A stretch of 64,000 nucleotides of DNA from WHSW01 sp963759295 (GTDB taxonomy: Bacteria; Actinomycetota; Thermoleophilia; Solirubrobacterales; 70-9): NCBI GenBank assembly GCA_963759295.1, contig CAVWYT010000006.1:186001-250000 (forward strand). Direction: 5' to 3'. The notes beneath the pieces were generated by a model. It was not told where the DNA came from and made no database searches. It was given only the letters and a program-made list of their open reading frames with translations. Every line of letters starts with the position of its first letter. Position 1 is the stretch's first letter. Below are positions 1 to 7,562 of the stretch, in pieces. The position numbers were made by a program, and so were the translations under genes.

Positions 1-298
1 TCGGCCTGCCCTCGATCAGCGCCAGGTACTCGCGACGCACCTCGCGCCGCTTGATCATCGCCGCGAGCAGCCGCTGCGATTCCTCGTCGCGCGCAACCAG
101 CATCAGCCCCGAGGTGCCCTTGTCGAGCCGGTGCACGATGCCCGGACGCTCGGACTCGCCCCCGCCGAGCAGCGGCCCGAGCTCGTCGACCAGGGTCGTT
201 CCGCGATGGCCGGGCGCCGGGTGCACGACCAACCCGGCCGGCTTGTCGACGACCGCGAGGCGCTCGTCGCGGTGGACGAGCAGCGGCCGGTCGCTCAC
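1..298 (-). CDS. rluD: RluA/RluD-family 23S rRNA pseudouridine synthase, N-terminal part (cut by window edge)
   Basis: The reading frame starts with GTG at 298 and runs off the window at position 1, giving about 99 residues. The translation contains the pattern VVDKPAGLVVHPAPGH followed by GIVHRLDKGTSGLMLVA. HRLDKGTSG is the RluA-family catalytic motif, with the Asp as the expected nucleophile. The family isomerises uridine in the large-subunit rRNA. The GTG overlaps the lspA stop codon (GTGA), so translation is probably coupled. The lspA-rluD order is common in bacteria. RluA/RluC-type specificity cannot be excluded from this fragment, and an N-terminal S4 domain seems absent. Confidence 0.88.
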   Translation of the reverse strand, partial: MSDRPLLVHRDERLAVVDKPAGLVVHPAPGHRGTTLVDELGPLLGGGESERPGIVHRLDKGTSGLMLVARDEESQRLLAAMIKRREVRREYLALIEGRP

Positions 299-816
299 CG
301 CTTCGCCGCCGGACCGCCCGGCGTCGGTTCGGCGCGCGGCGTTCGTCCTTCGGCGGCGGCGTCGTCTCCGGAGAGCGCCGCGAGCGCGAGCGCGAGCACC
401 CCGACGGTGATCGCGACGTCGGCGAGATTGAAGGCGGGCCACGCGGGCGGATCGATGAAGTCGGTCACGGCGCCGTCGCGGATCCTGTCGGCGAGGTTGC
501 CCAGGGCGCCGCCGGTAAGCAGGCCGACGCCGAGCCAGAGCCAGGGCCGGGTGGAGTCGAACGCAAACCAGACGAGGATCAAGGCCAGCGCCGCCGCCGT
601 GATCGAGAGCACGAGTCCGTCCTTGCCGTCGTCCAAGAAGCCGAACGCGATCCCGCTGTTGGTCACCCGGGAGAGGTCGAACCCGAGCGCGAGGTCGGTG
701 CGCTCGCCGGGCAGCATCGAGCCGACGATCGCCGCCTTCGCGGCCTGATCGGCGGCGACCACGAGCCCGCAGACGGCGAGCATCGCGATCCAGGCGCGGG
801 CGCGGGGCGAGCTCAC
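295..816 (-). CDS. lspA: Lipoprotein signal peptidase (signal peptidase II)
   Basis: This 173-residue protein cleaves the signal peptide of prolipoproteins in the membrane. Four hydrophobic segments are visible (about residues 9-30, 67-87, 92-108 and 128-148). Conserved family blocks are present: D23 in AADQAAK, NSGIAFGF (53-60), GNLADRIRDG with N107 and R111, TDFID with D119, and FNLAD with D133. D119 and D133 match the catalytic Asp pair of the family. The C-terminal tail is Ala/Pro-rich and probably cytosolic. The start overlaps the yggT stop and the stop overlaps rluD, so this is a coupled part of the cluster. Confidence 0.95.
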   Translation of the reverse strand: MSSPRARAWIAMLAVCGLVVAADQAAKAAIVGSMLPGERTDLALGFDLSRVTNSGIAFGFLDDGKDGLVLSITAAALALILVWFAFDSTRPWLWLGVGLLTGGALGNLADRIRDGAVTDFIDPPAWPAFNLADVAITVGVLALALAALSGDDAAAEGRTPRAEPTPGGPAAKR

Positions 817-1112
817 CCGCGGATCAAGCCGACGACGATGCCGCCCACGATCGAGAGCGCCAGGATCGCGACGATCGGGCTGATGTCGAGCGGCCCGATC
901 CTGGGCACGAATCTGCGAAACAGGTTCAGGTACGGGTCGGTGCTCGACTCGATAAACCCGGTCACGGCGCGCAGAGTGAGGTTGTAGGGGATCGGCCGAA
1001 ACTGCCCGATCCAGGAGAGGACCACGTTGGCGATGATCAGCACCGTGTAGACGAAGATCAGCGCCGCGACGTAGTCGGCGATGTCGCCCCGGCTGAGCGC
1101 GACGAGGATCAT
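813..1112 (-). CDS. YggT family membrane protein
   Basis: This 99-residue protein has two hydrophobic segments (about residues 12-34 and 76-96) around a central block with PYLNLFRRFVPRIGPLDISPIVA. That block is the typical YggT signature (PxLxxFRRxxPxxGxxDxSPxVA). The family sits next to sepF/proC in Gram-positive bacteria and is linked to division or membrane organisation; no biochemical activity is established. The ATG at 1112 overlaps the proC stop (ATGA). The same frame is open far upstream inside proC, but only the part from 1112 resembles a protein family. Confidence 0.88.
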   Translation of the reverse strand: MILVALSRGDIADYVAALIFVYTVLIIANVVLSWIGQFRPIPYNLTLRAVTGFIESSTDPYLNLFRRFVPRIGPLDISPIVAILALSIVGGIVVGLIRG

Positions 1113-1882
1113 CCCCGCATGCGCTCCAGGGACGCGTCGACGGCCGCCCGGAACGCGTCCGCCGCCCCGCGGTCGGCGAGCGCCGCGAGGCCGGCCTCGG
1201 TGGCGCCGCCCGGCGAGGCGACCGAGGACCGCACCGTGATCGGGTCGTAGCGGCGCAGGAGCTCGATCGTTCCGACGAACTCCTCGACCACCATCTCGTA
1301 CGCGAGCTCCGGATCCAGGCCTTCGTTCGCTCCCGCCTCGGCGAGTGTCTGGACGACGATCGTCAGGTACGCCGGAGAGCAGCCCATGACGGCGGTCGCC
1401 GCGTCCATGAGCTCGTCGGGGACCTCGACCAGGTGGCCGAGCTCGCCGAACAGGTTGAGCACCCGGGCCGCGAGCTCGCCCTCCTCGGGGTCCAGCGGCG
1501 CGTGGCAGATCACCCCGCGCTGGATCTCGGCGGTCAGCGTCGGCATCAGCCTGACCAGGCCGACGCCGGGCAGCGCCTCGCGCAGCCGCGGGACGGGCGT
1601 CGCCGCGAGCACCGATCCGACCGCGTCGACCCGGCCGCGTCGAAGCTGCTCGGCGGCTGCGTCCAGCGCTCCGGGCTTCACCGCGAGCACCACGGCCTCG
1701 GAGCGCTCGGCCAGCTCCGCGAGCGAGGCGACCGCCTCGCCGCCGGTCGCCTGCGCGAGCGCCGCGGCACGTCCCGACCCGGCGTCGCAGAACAGCATCT
1801 CCGCCGGCCCGCGCTCGGCCGTCGCCCATCCACGCGCCAGCGCCGCGGCCATGTTCCCAGCGCCCGCGAACCCGATTCTCAT
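1109..1882 (-). CDS. proC: Pyrroline-5-carboxylate reductase
   Basis: This 257-residue enzyme makes the last step of proline synthesis, reducing 1-pyrroline-5-carboxylate with NAD(P)H. The N-terminus MRIGFAGAGNMAAALARGW is the Rossmann GxGxxA nucleotide-binding motif of ProC. The C-terminal region carries the family block STxPGG in the form SVASPGGATEAGL, followed by the helical dimerisation domain. The length fits the family (about 260-280). The gene lies between sepF and yggT, a conserved position in Gram-positive division clusters. Confidence 0.95.
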   Translation of the reverse strand: MRIGFAGAGNMAAALARGWATAERGPAEMLFCDAGSGRAAALAQATGGEAVASLAELAERSEAVVLAVKPGALDAAAEQLRRGRVDAVGSVLAATPVPRLREALPGVGLVRLMPTLTAEIQRGVICHAPLDPEEGELAARVLNLFGELGHLVEVPDELMDAATAVMGCSPAYLTIVVQTLAEAGANEGLDPELAYEMVVEEFVGTIELLRRYDPITVRSSVASPGGATEAGLAALADRGAADAFRAAVDASLERMRG

Positions 1883-1924
1883 AGACCCGGAGCCTAATGG
1901 CCCGGGTCGGGGGCGCGGCGGAGC

Positions 1925-2461
1925 TCAGCTCTGGTTGAAGAAGCCCTTCTCCACGAGCCGCGCTTTCTCCTCGGCGGAGACCTCGACGTTGCGCGGCGTG
2001 AGCAGGAAGGTCTTCTCGGCGATCTTCTGCATCCCGCCGTCGAGCGCGTAGGTGAGGCCGGAGGCGAAGTCGATCAGCCGCTTGGCGAGTTCACCGTCCG
2101 TCGCCTGAAGGTTGAGGATCACCGGGACCGAGTGCTTGAACCGATCGGCGACCTCCTGCGCATCGTTGAAGCTCCCGGGAGTGACCAGGTGCACCTGCAC
2201 GTCGGCGCCCCCGTTGCCGCCCACCGGCTGCAGCACCCGGCGGCGAGGCGGCGCCTCGTCGGCGAAGATGTCGTCGATCTCGTCACGCGACCTGCGGCGC
2301 TCGGAGATCCGGCTCACGGTCGCCGAACGTGACGGCGCGCTCTCGTAGACCTGGCCCTGCGGGGCCGTATCCGGTTCGTAGACGTCGTGCTCGAGGTACT
2401 CCGGATCCTCGGCGAGGCCGAAGTAAACAAGGGCGCGATGCCATGTGTCTCGAAGTGCCAT
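1925..2461 (-). CDS. sepF: Cell division protein SepF
   Basis: SepF binds FtsZ and, through an N-terminal amphipathic helix, the membrane, and is the usual Z-ring anchor in Actinobacteria. The 178-residue protein starts with an amphipathic stretch (ALRDTWHRALVYFGL), has a charged variable linker (about 20-85), and ends with the conserved SepF domain (about 88-165) including HSVPVILNLQ, KRLIDFASGLTYALDG and FLLTP. No Shine-Dalgarno is obvious before the ATG. ftsZ is not in this window although it is often nearby. Confidence 0.95.
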   Translation of the reverse strand: MALRDTWHRALVYFGLAEDPEYLEHDVYEPDTAPQGQVYESAPSRSATVSRISERRRSRDEIDDIFADEAPPRRRVLQPVGGNGGADVQVHLVTPGSFNDAQEVADRFKHSVPVILNLQATDGELAKRLIDFASGLTYALDGGMQKIAEKTFLLTPRNVEVSAEEKARLVEKGFFNQS

Positions 2462-2579
2462 ACGGCTGCGGGTTTCGCGTCTGGCCCCGGTTCTCCTTTA
2501 CCCGGATTATGGAGCAAGAACCCGCCCGGGAGCGGCTTCCGAACCTCGAAGGAACCACGCGGCCCGGTGGCCGCGCGGC

Positions 2580-3212
2580 TCACCGGTAGAGCGAGGTTCC
2601 GAGGCGCACGGTCGTCGCTCCTTCGTCGACCGCCACCTCCCAATCCTGGCTGGTGCCCATCGACAGCCGCGAGAGCCGGTGCTCGGCCCCGAGCTCGGCG
2701 AGCCGGGCGAAGTACGGCCGCGAGCGCTCCGGGTCGGCCGTCGGCGGCGGCATCGTCATCAGACCGCCGACCCGCACCGGGCAGCGCTCGATGAAAGCGC
2801 CGAGCTGCGCTGGGGCGACCCCGCCCTTGCTCTGCTCGCCGGAGAGGTCGACCTCGATCAGCACCTCGGTCGCCGGTTCGGCGTGGCGGGCGAGCTGCTC
2901 GAGCACCGAGTCGGTGGCGACCGAGTGGATCAGCCGCACGAGCGGCAGGATCCGCTTCAGCTTGCGGCTCTGCAGGTTGCCGATGAAGTCCCACTCGAAG
3001 CATTCGCCGTAGAGCTCCTGCTTCGCCTCCAAGTCCTGGAGGCGATTTTCGCCGACGAGCTCGACACCGGCCTCGGCGAGCGCCCCCATCTCCTCGGGCG
3101 GGACGTACTTGGTCGCGGCGAGGATCTCCACTCCCGGGCCGCTGCGTTCGCGGACCCGCTCGAGGTTGCGGCGCACGACATCGGGGTCGATGTCGCGGAT
3201 CGGCTCAGGCAT
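2580..3212 (-). CDS. yggS: YggS/PLPBP family pyridoxal phosphate homeostasis protein
   Basis: This is a 210-residue single-domain PLP-binding TIM-barrel protein. ILAATKYVPPEE carries the PLP lysine (K35). HFIG-type and phosphate-binding blocks follow (WDFIGNLQSRK, IHSV, GGLMTMPP, LSMGTSQDWEVAV and the C-terminal TTVRLGTSLYR). The family controls free PLP level and affects amino-acid and keto-acid balance; it is not known to be an enzyme. It sits between pgeF and sepF, the common arrangement, and overlaps pgeF by 8 nt. Confidence 0.94.
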   Translation of the reverse strand: MPEPIRDIDPDVVRRNLERVRERSGPGVEILAATKYVPPEEMGALAEAGVELVGENRLQDLEAKQELYGECFEWDFIGNLQSRKLKRILPLVRLIHSVATDSVLEQLARHAEPATEVLIEVDLSGEQSKGGVAPAQLGAFIERCPVRVGGLMTMPPPTADPERSRPYFARLAELGAEHRLSRLSMGTSQDWEVAVDEGATTVRLGTSLYR

Positions 3213-3951
3213 CCGCGGAGATCCAGACGAGACCCGCCTGCCGGCCGGTGCGGCCGCGGTCGCGCCGGTGGGAGAAGAACAGCTCCGGCTCGCAGCTCGT
3301 GCAGAGATCGCTCGATTCGACCTCGGTCACGCCTGCGCGCGCGAGCAGCCGGCGCGTGACCACGACCAGGTCGAGCATCCGCCCGCTGGCGACGTCCTCG
3401 CCGAGCCCCGCGAACCGGGCGAGTATGTCGTCGCCGACCTCGTAGCAGCAGCGGCCGATCCCGGGGCCGATCGCCGCGGCCCGCGCCTCGACCGCCTCGA
3501 CGCCGCGATCGACGATCCCCGCGGCGAGCCCGCGCCACCCGCAGTGCAGCATCGCGACTCCACGCTCTCCCGCGAGCGCCAGGGGCAGGCAATCGGCGAC
3601 CTGGACCAGCGGCGTCAGCTCTTCGTTCGAGGTCGCCTGAGCGTCCGACGGTGGCGCCCGGAGGCTCGCGTCCAGGTAGGGGTTCGGCCGCGGCGGACGC
3701 TCGCGCCGGAGAACGTCGGCCGCGTGGACCTGATGACCGAAGACGATCCCGCCGGGATCGCGATCGAGCACGCTCGCGACCGTGCGCCGGTTCTCGACCA
3801 CCGCCGCCGGCTCGTCACCGGTCAGCAGGCCGAGGTTGAGGCTCGAGTACGGCCCGTCGCTGACGCCGCCGAGCCGGGTCGTGAACGCGGCGCGCGCTCC
3901 GGGGAGCTGGGCGCTGAGCCAGCGGGTTCCGGCGGCCTGCTCGAACTCCAT
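3205..3951 (-). CDS. pgeF: Peptidoglycan editing factor PgeF (YfiH / multicopper polyphenol oxidase family)
   Basis: A 248-residue protein if started at the ATG at 3951 (MEFEQAAG). An upstream in-frame ATG at 4014 would run back into the preceding gene, whose stop is at 3962. The three family metal ligands are visible: H76 (FGHQVHA), C121 (VADCLPLALA) and H136 (MLHCGWRG). PgeF homologues act on misincorporated amino acids in peptidoglycan precursors (E. coli YfiH) and were earlier annotated as laccases. Its place in a division/envelope cluster next to yggS and sepF fits the cell-wall role. Confidence 0.9.
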   Translation of the reverse strand: MEFEQAAGTRWLSAQLPGARAAFTTRLGGVSDGPYSSLNLGLLTGDEPAAVVENRRTVASVLDRDPGGIVFGHQVHAADVLRRERPPRPNPYLDASLRAPPSDAQATSNEELTPLVQVADCLPLALAGERGVAMLHCGWRGLAAGIVDRGVEAVEARAAAIGPGIGRCCYEVGDDILARFAGLGEDVASGRMLDLVVVTRRLLARAGVTEVESSDLCTSCEPELFFSHRRDRGRTGRQAGLVWISADA

Positions 3952-3961
3952 CCCGGCAAGG

Positions 3962-5095
3962 CTATTGGGGCCCCTCGGCGCCGGCCGCCTCGAGCGCGAC
4001 TCGAAGCTCCGCATCTCGGCCGGCGACCTCGCCGTCGAGCTTCGCCCGCAGGGCGCCGGCGAGCCCGCGGCCGACCGCCGGGCCCTCGGTCACCCCGGCG
4101 GCGATCAGATCGTCGCCCGAGATCTCGAGCCGCACACTGCGCCACTCCGCCAGGTAGCGATCGAGCCACTCGGCCCCGAGCGCGCGGGCGATCAGCAGGT
4201 CGGTCGCCGGGCGCCCGCGCGCCGCCTCGACGCCGGCCGATGGGCCGGCGGGGGCCATCGCGGCGAGCTCGCGTGCCGACTCGCTCGCCCCGCGCGTCGC
4301 CGCGAGCACCGCCGCCGGTCTCGCGATCATCCCGATCCACGGGTCGGTCTCCAGCAGCGCGCGAACCCGGTCGATGAGCTCGGGCGCCTCGGGGTCGAGC
4401 GCAATCAGGCCCCAGCCGGCGAGCAGCTCGAAGCCCCGGCGCGGATCGGGCTCGGCGGCGAGCTGGCCGAGCTCGGCCGCGATCCGATCGCCGGAGACCG
4501 TGGTCAGGTCGGTGGCGCGCAGCAGCCGCAGCGTGCCGGGCTCGAGCTCGAGATCGAGCCGGGCCGCGTACCGCGCCGCCCGCAGTGCCCGCGTCGGGTC
4601 GTCGACGAACGAGCGGTCGTGGAGAACGCGGAGCAGCCCCGCCCCGAGGTCGTCGGCACCGGCCCGAGGATCGATCAGTGCGCCGGGGTCGGCGAGCGCC
4701 ACCGCCATCGCGTTGACCGTGAAGTCGCGTCGCGCGAGGTCTTGCTCGAGCGATGCCGGACGCACCTCGGGAAGGGCGCCGGGGTGCGGGTAGCTCTCGG
4801 CGCGGGCGCGGGCGACGTCGACCACCCCGGCGGGCAGCGTGACGGCGACGGTTCCGAATCGATCGTAAGCCCGCAGCTCGCCCCCGAGCTCCCGTGCGAG
4901 CGGGATCGGATCGCCCTCGATGACGAGATCGAGATTGTGCACGTCGAGGCCGAGCAACGCGTCGCGCACGGCGCCGCCGACCAGGTACGCCGGCGCCCCT
5001 ACGCGCCCGGCTGCCTCGCGGACGGCGGCATACCCGGCCACGGCCTCGATCCTCGCGCCGAGGCCATCCGCGTCTATCTCGCGCTTCGCTGCCAT
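3962..5095 (-). CDS. CCA tRNA nucleotidyltransferase / poly(A) polymerase family protein, catalytic Asp altered
   Basis: About 377 residues from the ATG at 5095. The head domain starts with YLVGGAVRDALLG (38-49) and includes the motif RRDFTVNAMA and the RALRAARYAARL block, all typical of class II nucleotidyltransferases that add CCA to tRNA 3' ends. The metal-binding D-x-D of the family reads N54-L55-D56 here (codon AAT), so the first of the two carboxylates is missing. The nucleotidyltransferase may therefore be weak or inactive, or the product may have another role. The gene takes the position upstream of pgeF where ftsZ is often found. An upstream ATG at 5182 is possible but would cross the promoter area of the divergent gene. 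Confidence 0.8.
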   Translation of the reverse strand: MAAKREIDADGLGARIEAVAGYAAVREAAGRVGAPAYLVGGAVRDALLGLDVHNLDLVIEGDPIPLARELGGELRAYDRFGTVAVTLPAGVVDVARARAESYPHPGALPEVRPASLEQDLARRDFTVNAMAVALADPGALIDPRAGADDLGAGLLRVLHDRSFVDDPTRALRAARYAARLDLELEPGTLRLLRATDLTTVSGDRIAAELGQLAAEPDPRRGFELLAGWGLIALDPEAPELIDRVRALLETDPWIGMIARPAAVLAATRGASESARELAAMAPAGPSAGVEAARGRPATDLLIARALGAEWLDRYLAEWRSVRLEISGDDLIAAGVTEGPAVGRGLAGALRAKLDGEVAGRDAELRVALEAAGAEGPQ

Positions 5096-5163
5096 CGCTT
5101 CGGGCGCCTGAGAGTTCAAAAAAGGCGCTCTAGGCCGCTTCCGTACCATGACGCCCTTCGCGG

Positions 5164-6621
5164 ATGACTCGATGGCCCTCAATCTCGCGCGGCTGGGTCG
5201 ACCCTGCGCACCTGGCGATCCTCGCGGTGATCAGCCTGTTCGCCGCCGGCGGCGCCGCGGCCGCGTACCTGGTGCTCAAGCGCGATTCCGACCGCACGTG
5301 CCCGCCGCCGTGCAAGCTCGAGACCCAGCAGCCGCCCAGCCACGCGGAGGTCACGAAGACCGTCAACTGGCCGTACTACGGGTACGACCAGCAGCGAACT
5401 CGCTACCTGGCGACCAAGCGCGTGCGCCCGCCGTACGACGCCTCCTCCTGGAGCCTGCAGCTCGGCAAGCTGCTCGAGTTCTCGCCGATCGTCGCCAAAG
5501 GCGTCCTCTACTTCCAGGACAAGGACGCGCTCTTGTACGCGGTCGACGCAGTCACCGGGAAGGTCGAATACCACAAGCAGATCGGCGGCCTCGGCGCCGC
5601 CTCTCCCGCCTACTCGCACGGGGTCGTCTACGCGGTCACCCTGCAGCGGGCGCCCGGCGTCGATCAGGGCGAGGCGCTCGCGCTGCGAGCCAAGGACGGC
5701 AAGCTTCTGTGGCGCTTCGGGCTCCCGGGCCGCAGTGAGACGTCGCCGATGGTCGTCGGCCGCAACGTCGTCGTCGGCAGCGAGTCCGGTGACGTCTACG
5801 CCCTCGATCGCAAGAGTGGGAGCATCGATTGGCAGGTGAGCACCACCGGTGCGGTAAAGGGCGGGCTGGCGCTCGACGACGGGGTTCTCTACGGGGCCAA
5901 CTACGCCGGCGAGGTGTTCGCGCTGCGCGCCTCCAACGGTCAGTTCGTGTGGCAGTCGAGCACCCAGGGGTTGAGCTTCGGCCGCGGCGGGCCGGTCTAC
6001 TCGACTCCCGCGGTCGCCTTCGGTCGCGTCTACCTCGGCAGCATCGACGGTCGCGTGTACAGCTTCGACCAGGACAGCGGCGATCTGCTGTGGAGCCATT
6101 CGACCGGCGACTGGGTCTACGCCGCGCCCGCCGTCGCCGACACGCCACGCGCGGAGCCGACCGTCTACGTCGGCTCCAAGGACCAGACCTTCTACGCGCT
6201 CGACGCCAAGACCGGAGAGCTGCGCTGGCAGAAGGACCTCGGCACGGTCATCCTCGGTGCCGCCAGCGTGCTCGGCGAGGTCGTCTATGTCGCCGGGCTC
6301 GGTCCCAACGTCGGCACCCTCGGGTTCGACGCCAAGACCGGCCACAAGGTGTTCGAGTCGGATCTCGGCGAGTACAACCCGGTGATCTCCGACGGCGAGC
6401 GCATCTACCTGACCGGGACGAGCGGAATCCGCGCCTTCGAGCACGAGACGCGCGCCGAGCGCAAGCGCGCCGCGCAGCGCCGCCAGCGCGAGCGCCGGGC
6501 GGAGCGCGAGACGCGCAGGCGCCAGCGCCAGGCGCACGAGGCGAAAGTCAAGCGCCAACGCGACGCGCGCCGGGCGAAGCAGCAGGGAGGCGGAGGCGCG
6601 AAGCAGGGCGGGAAGCACTAG
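5164..6621 (+). CDS. Membrane-anchored PQQ-like beta-propeller repeat protein with basic C-terminal tail
   Basis: The 485-residue protein has one hydrophobic segment near the N-terminus (about 16-38), then about eight beta-propeller repeats of the PQQ/Trp-docking type. The recurrent patterns are VYALDRKSGSIDWQ, VFALRASNGQFVWQ, VYSFDQDSGDLLWS and FYALDAKTGELRWQ. The orientation suggests an extracytoplasmic propeller. The last 55-60 residues are almost only Arg, Lys, Ala, Glu and Gln, a strongly basic tail expected to be helical or disordered. No catalytic residues for a quinoprotein dehydrogenase can be assigned, and BamB-like scaffold or cell-wall roles are equally possible. It is transcribed divergently from the cca-like gene. 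Confidence 0.85.
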   Translation: MTRWPSISRGWVDPAHLAILAVISLFAAGGAAAAYLVLKRDSDRTCPPPCKLETQQPPSHAEVTKTVNWPYYGYDQQRTRYLATKRVRPPYDASSWSLQLGKLLEFSPIVAKGVLYFQDKDALLYAVDAVTGKVEYHKQIGGLGAASPAYSHGVVYAVTLQRAPGVDQGEALALRAKDGKLLWRFGLPGRSETSPMVVGRNVVVGSESGDVYALDRKSGSIDWQVSTTGAVKGGLALDDGVLYGANYAGEVFALRASNGQFVWQSSTQGLSFGRGGPVYSTPAVAFGRVYLGSIDGRVYSFDQDSGDLLWSHSTGDWVYAAPAVADTPRAEPTVYVGSKDQTFYALDAKTGELRWQKDLGTVILGAASVLGEVVYVAGLGPNVGTLGFDAKTGHKVFESDLGEYNPVISDGERIYLTGTSGIRAFEHETRAERKRAAQRRQRERRAERETRRRQRQAHEAKVKRQRDARRAKQQGGGGAKQGGKH

Positions 6622-6635
6622 CGAGCCCCGCACGA

Positions 6636-6653
6636 CGGCGCCTCTCGGTGCCG
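6636..6653. terminator. Weak hairpin between convergent genes
   Basis: CGGCGCC and GGTGCCG form a 7-bp stem with a 4-nt loop between the ends of the propeller gene and hisF. There is no T-run on either strand, so it would be an imperfect bidirectional terminator at best. Confidence 0.3.
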
Positions 6654-6656
6654 GCC

Positions 6657-7442
6657 CTAACTCCGAACCGGGATCCCGGCCTCGCTCAGCGCCGCCTTCG
6701 CCTCGGCGACAGAGTGCATTCCGTAGTGGAAGATCGAAGCGCAGAGCACGGCGTCGGCGTGGCCGTCCGCGATCGCGGCGACCAGGTGGGAGAGCTCACC
6801 GGCTCCGCCGGAGGCGATCACCGGCACGGTGACCGCATCGGCGACCGCCCGGGTGAGCTCGAGGTCGTAGCCGTCGGAGGTCCCGTCGCGGTCCATGCTG
6901 GTCAGCAGCACCTCCCCCGCCCCGCGTTCGGTCGCCTCGCGCGCCCAGGCGACGGCCTCGCGGCCCTCGACCGGCGTCCTGCCCCCGTTCACGTAGACGT
7001 CCCAACCAGGTGGCGACGGCCCGGGGCCGGAGTCGCCGACCCGGCGCTTCGCGTCGATCGCCACCAACACGCACTGTGAGCCGAAGACGACCGCCAGCTC
7101 GGTGATCAGCTCCGGGCGCGCGAGGGCCGAGGAGTTGACGGCGACCTTGTCGGCGCCGGCGTCGAGGACCGCCTGGGCGTCGGCCGTCGAACGGATGCCG
7201 CCGCCGATCGTGAACGGTATGAAGACGTTGTCCGCCGTGCGGCGCGCGAGCTCGACGATCGTGTCGCGCTTCTCGTGCGAGGCGGTGATGTCGAGGAAGA
7301 CGAGCTCGTCGGCGCCCTCGGCGTCGTAGCGCTCGGCGAGCTCGACCGGGTCGCCGGCGTCGCGGAGGCCGACGAAGTTGGTGCCCTTGACCACCCGCCC
7401 GGCGTCGACGTCGAGGCAGGGGATGACCCGCTTCAGTGCCAC
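6657..7442 (-). CDS. hisF: Imidazole glycerol phosphate synthase subunit HisF (cyclase)
   Basis: With HisH this 261-residue TIM barrel converts PRFAR and ammonia to imidazole glycerol phosphate and AICAR. The catalytic acids match the family: D11 in IPCLDVD and D130 in VAIDAK. The phosphate-binding blocks IGGGIRS, SMDRDGT and ASGGAG are present. The start is GTG at 7442. A purine-rich stretch inside the end of the small upstream ORF could serve as ribosome binding site. It is the last gene of the his operon and converges on the propeller gene. Confidence 0.97.
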   Translation of the reverse strand: MALKRVIPCLDVDAGRVVKGTNFVGLRDAGDPVELAERYDAEGADELVFLDITASHEKRDTIVELARRTADNVFIPFTIGGGIRSTADAQAVLDAGADKVAVNSSALARPELITELAVVFGSQCVLVAIDAKRRVGDSGPGPSPPGWDVYVNGGRTPVEGREAVAWAREATERGAGEVLLTSMDRDGTSDGYDLELTRAVADAVTVPVIASGGAGELSHLVAAIADGHADAVLCASIFHYGMHSVAEAKAALSEAGIPVRS

Positions 7443-7444
7443 CC

Positions 7445-7549
7445 TTACGCCCTCTTATCGCTTCCCGCGCAGGCGGCCTCAAGCAGCGTGGCGCGGTGGC
7501 GCACCAGCAGCGCCGCCTGGGCCAGCCCGAGGATGCGAATCCAGAACAT
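7445..7549 (-). CDS. Small ORF of 34 residues between hisA and hisF
   Basis: ATG at 7549 to TAA at 7445, reading MFWIRILGLAQAALLVRH and continuing to GSDKRA. It fills the only gap in an otherwise overlapping operon, starts 13 nt after hisA and stops 2 nt before the hisF GTG. The N-terminal half is hydrophobic and could be a short membrane helix. I recognise no family. It may be a real small protein, a coupling device for hisF translation, or chance. Confidence 0.35.
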   Translation of the reverse strand: MFWIRILGLAQAALLVRHRATLLEAACAGSDKRA

Positions 7550-7562
7550 CGCAACCCCGAGG

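Noticed and set aside
2445..4377. Long plus-strand frames opposite yggS and pgeF
   Set aside because: They are complements of well-conserved minus-strand genes and show only Arg/Ala/Gly/Pro-rich composition.
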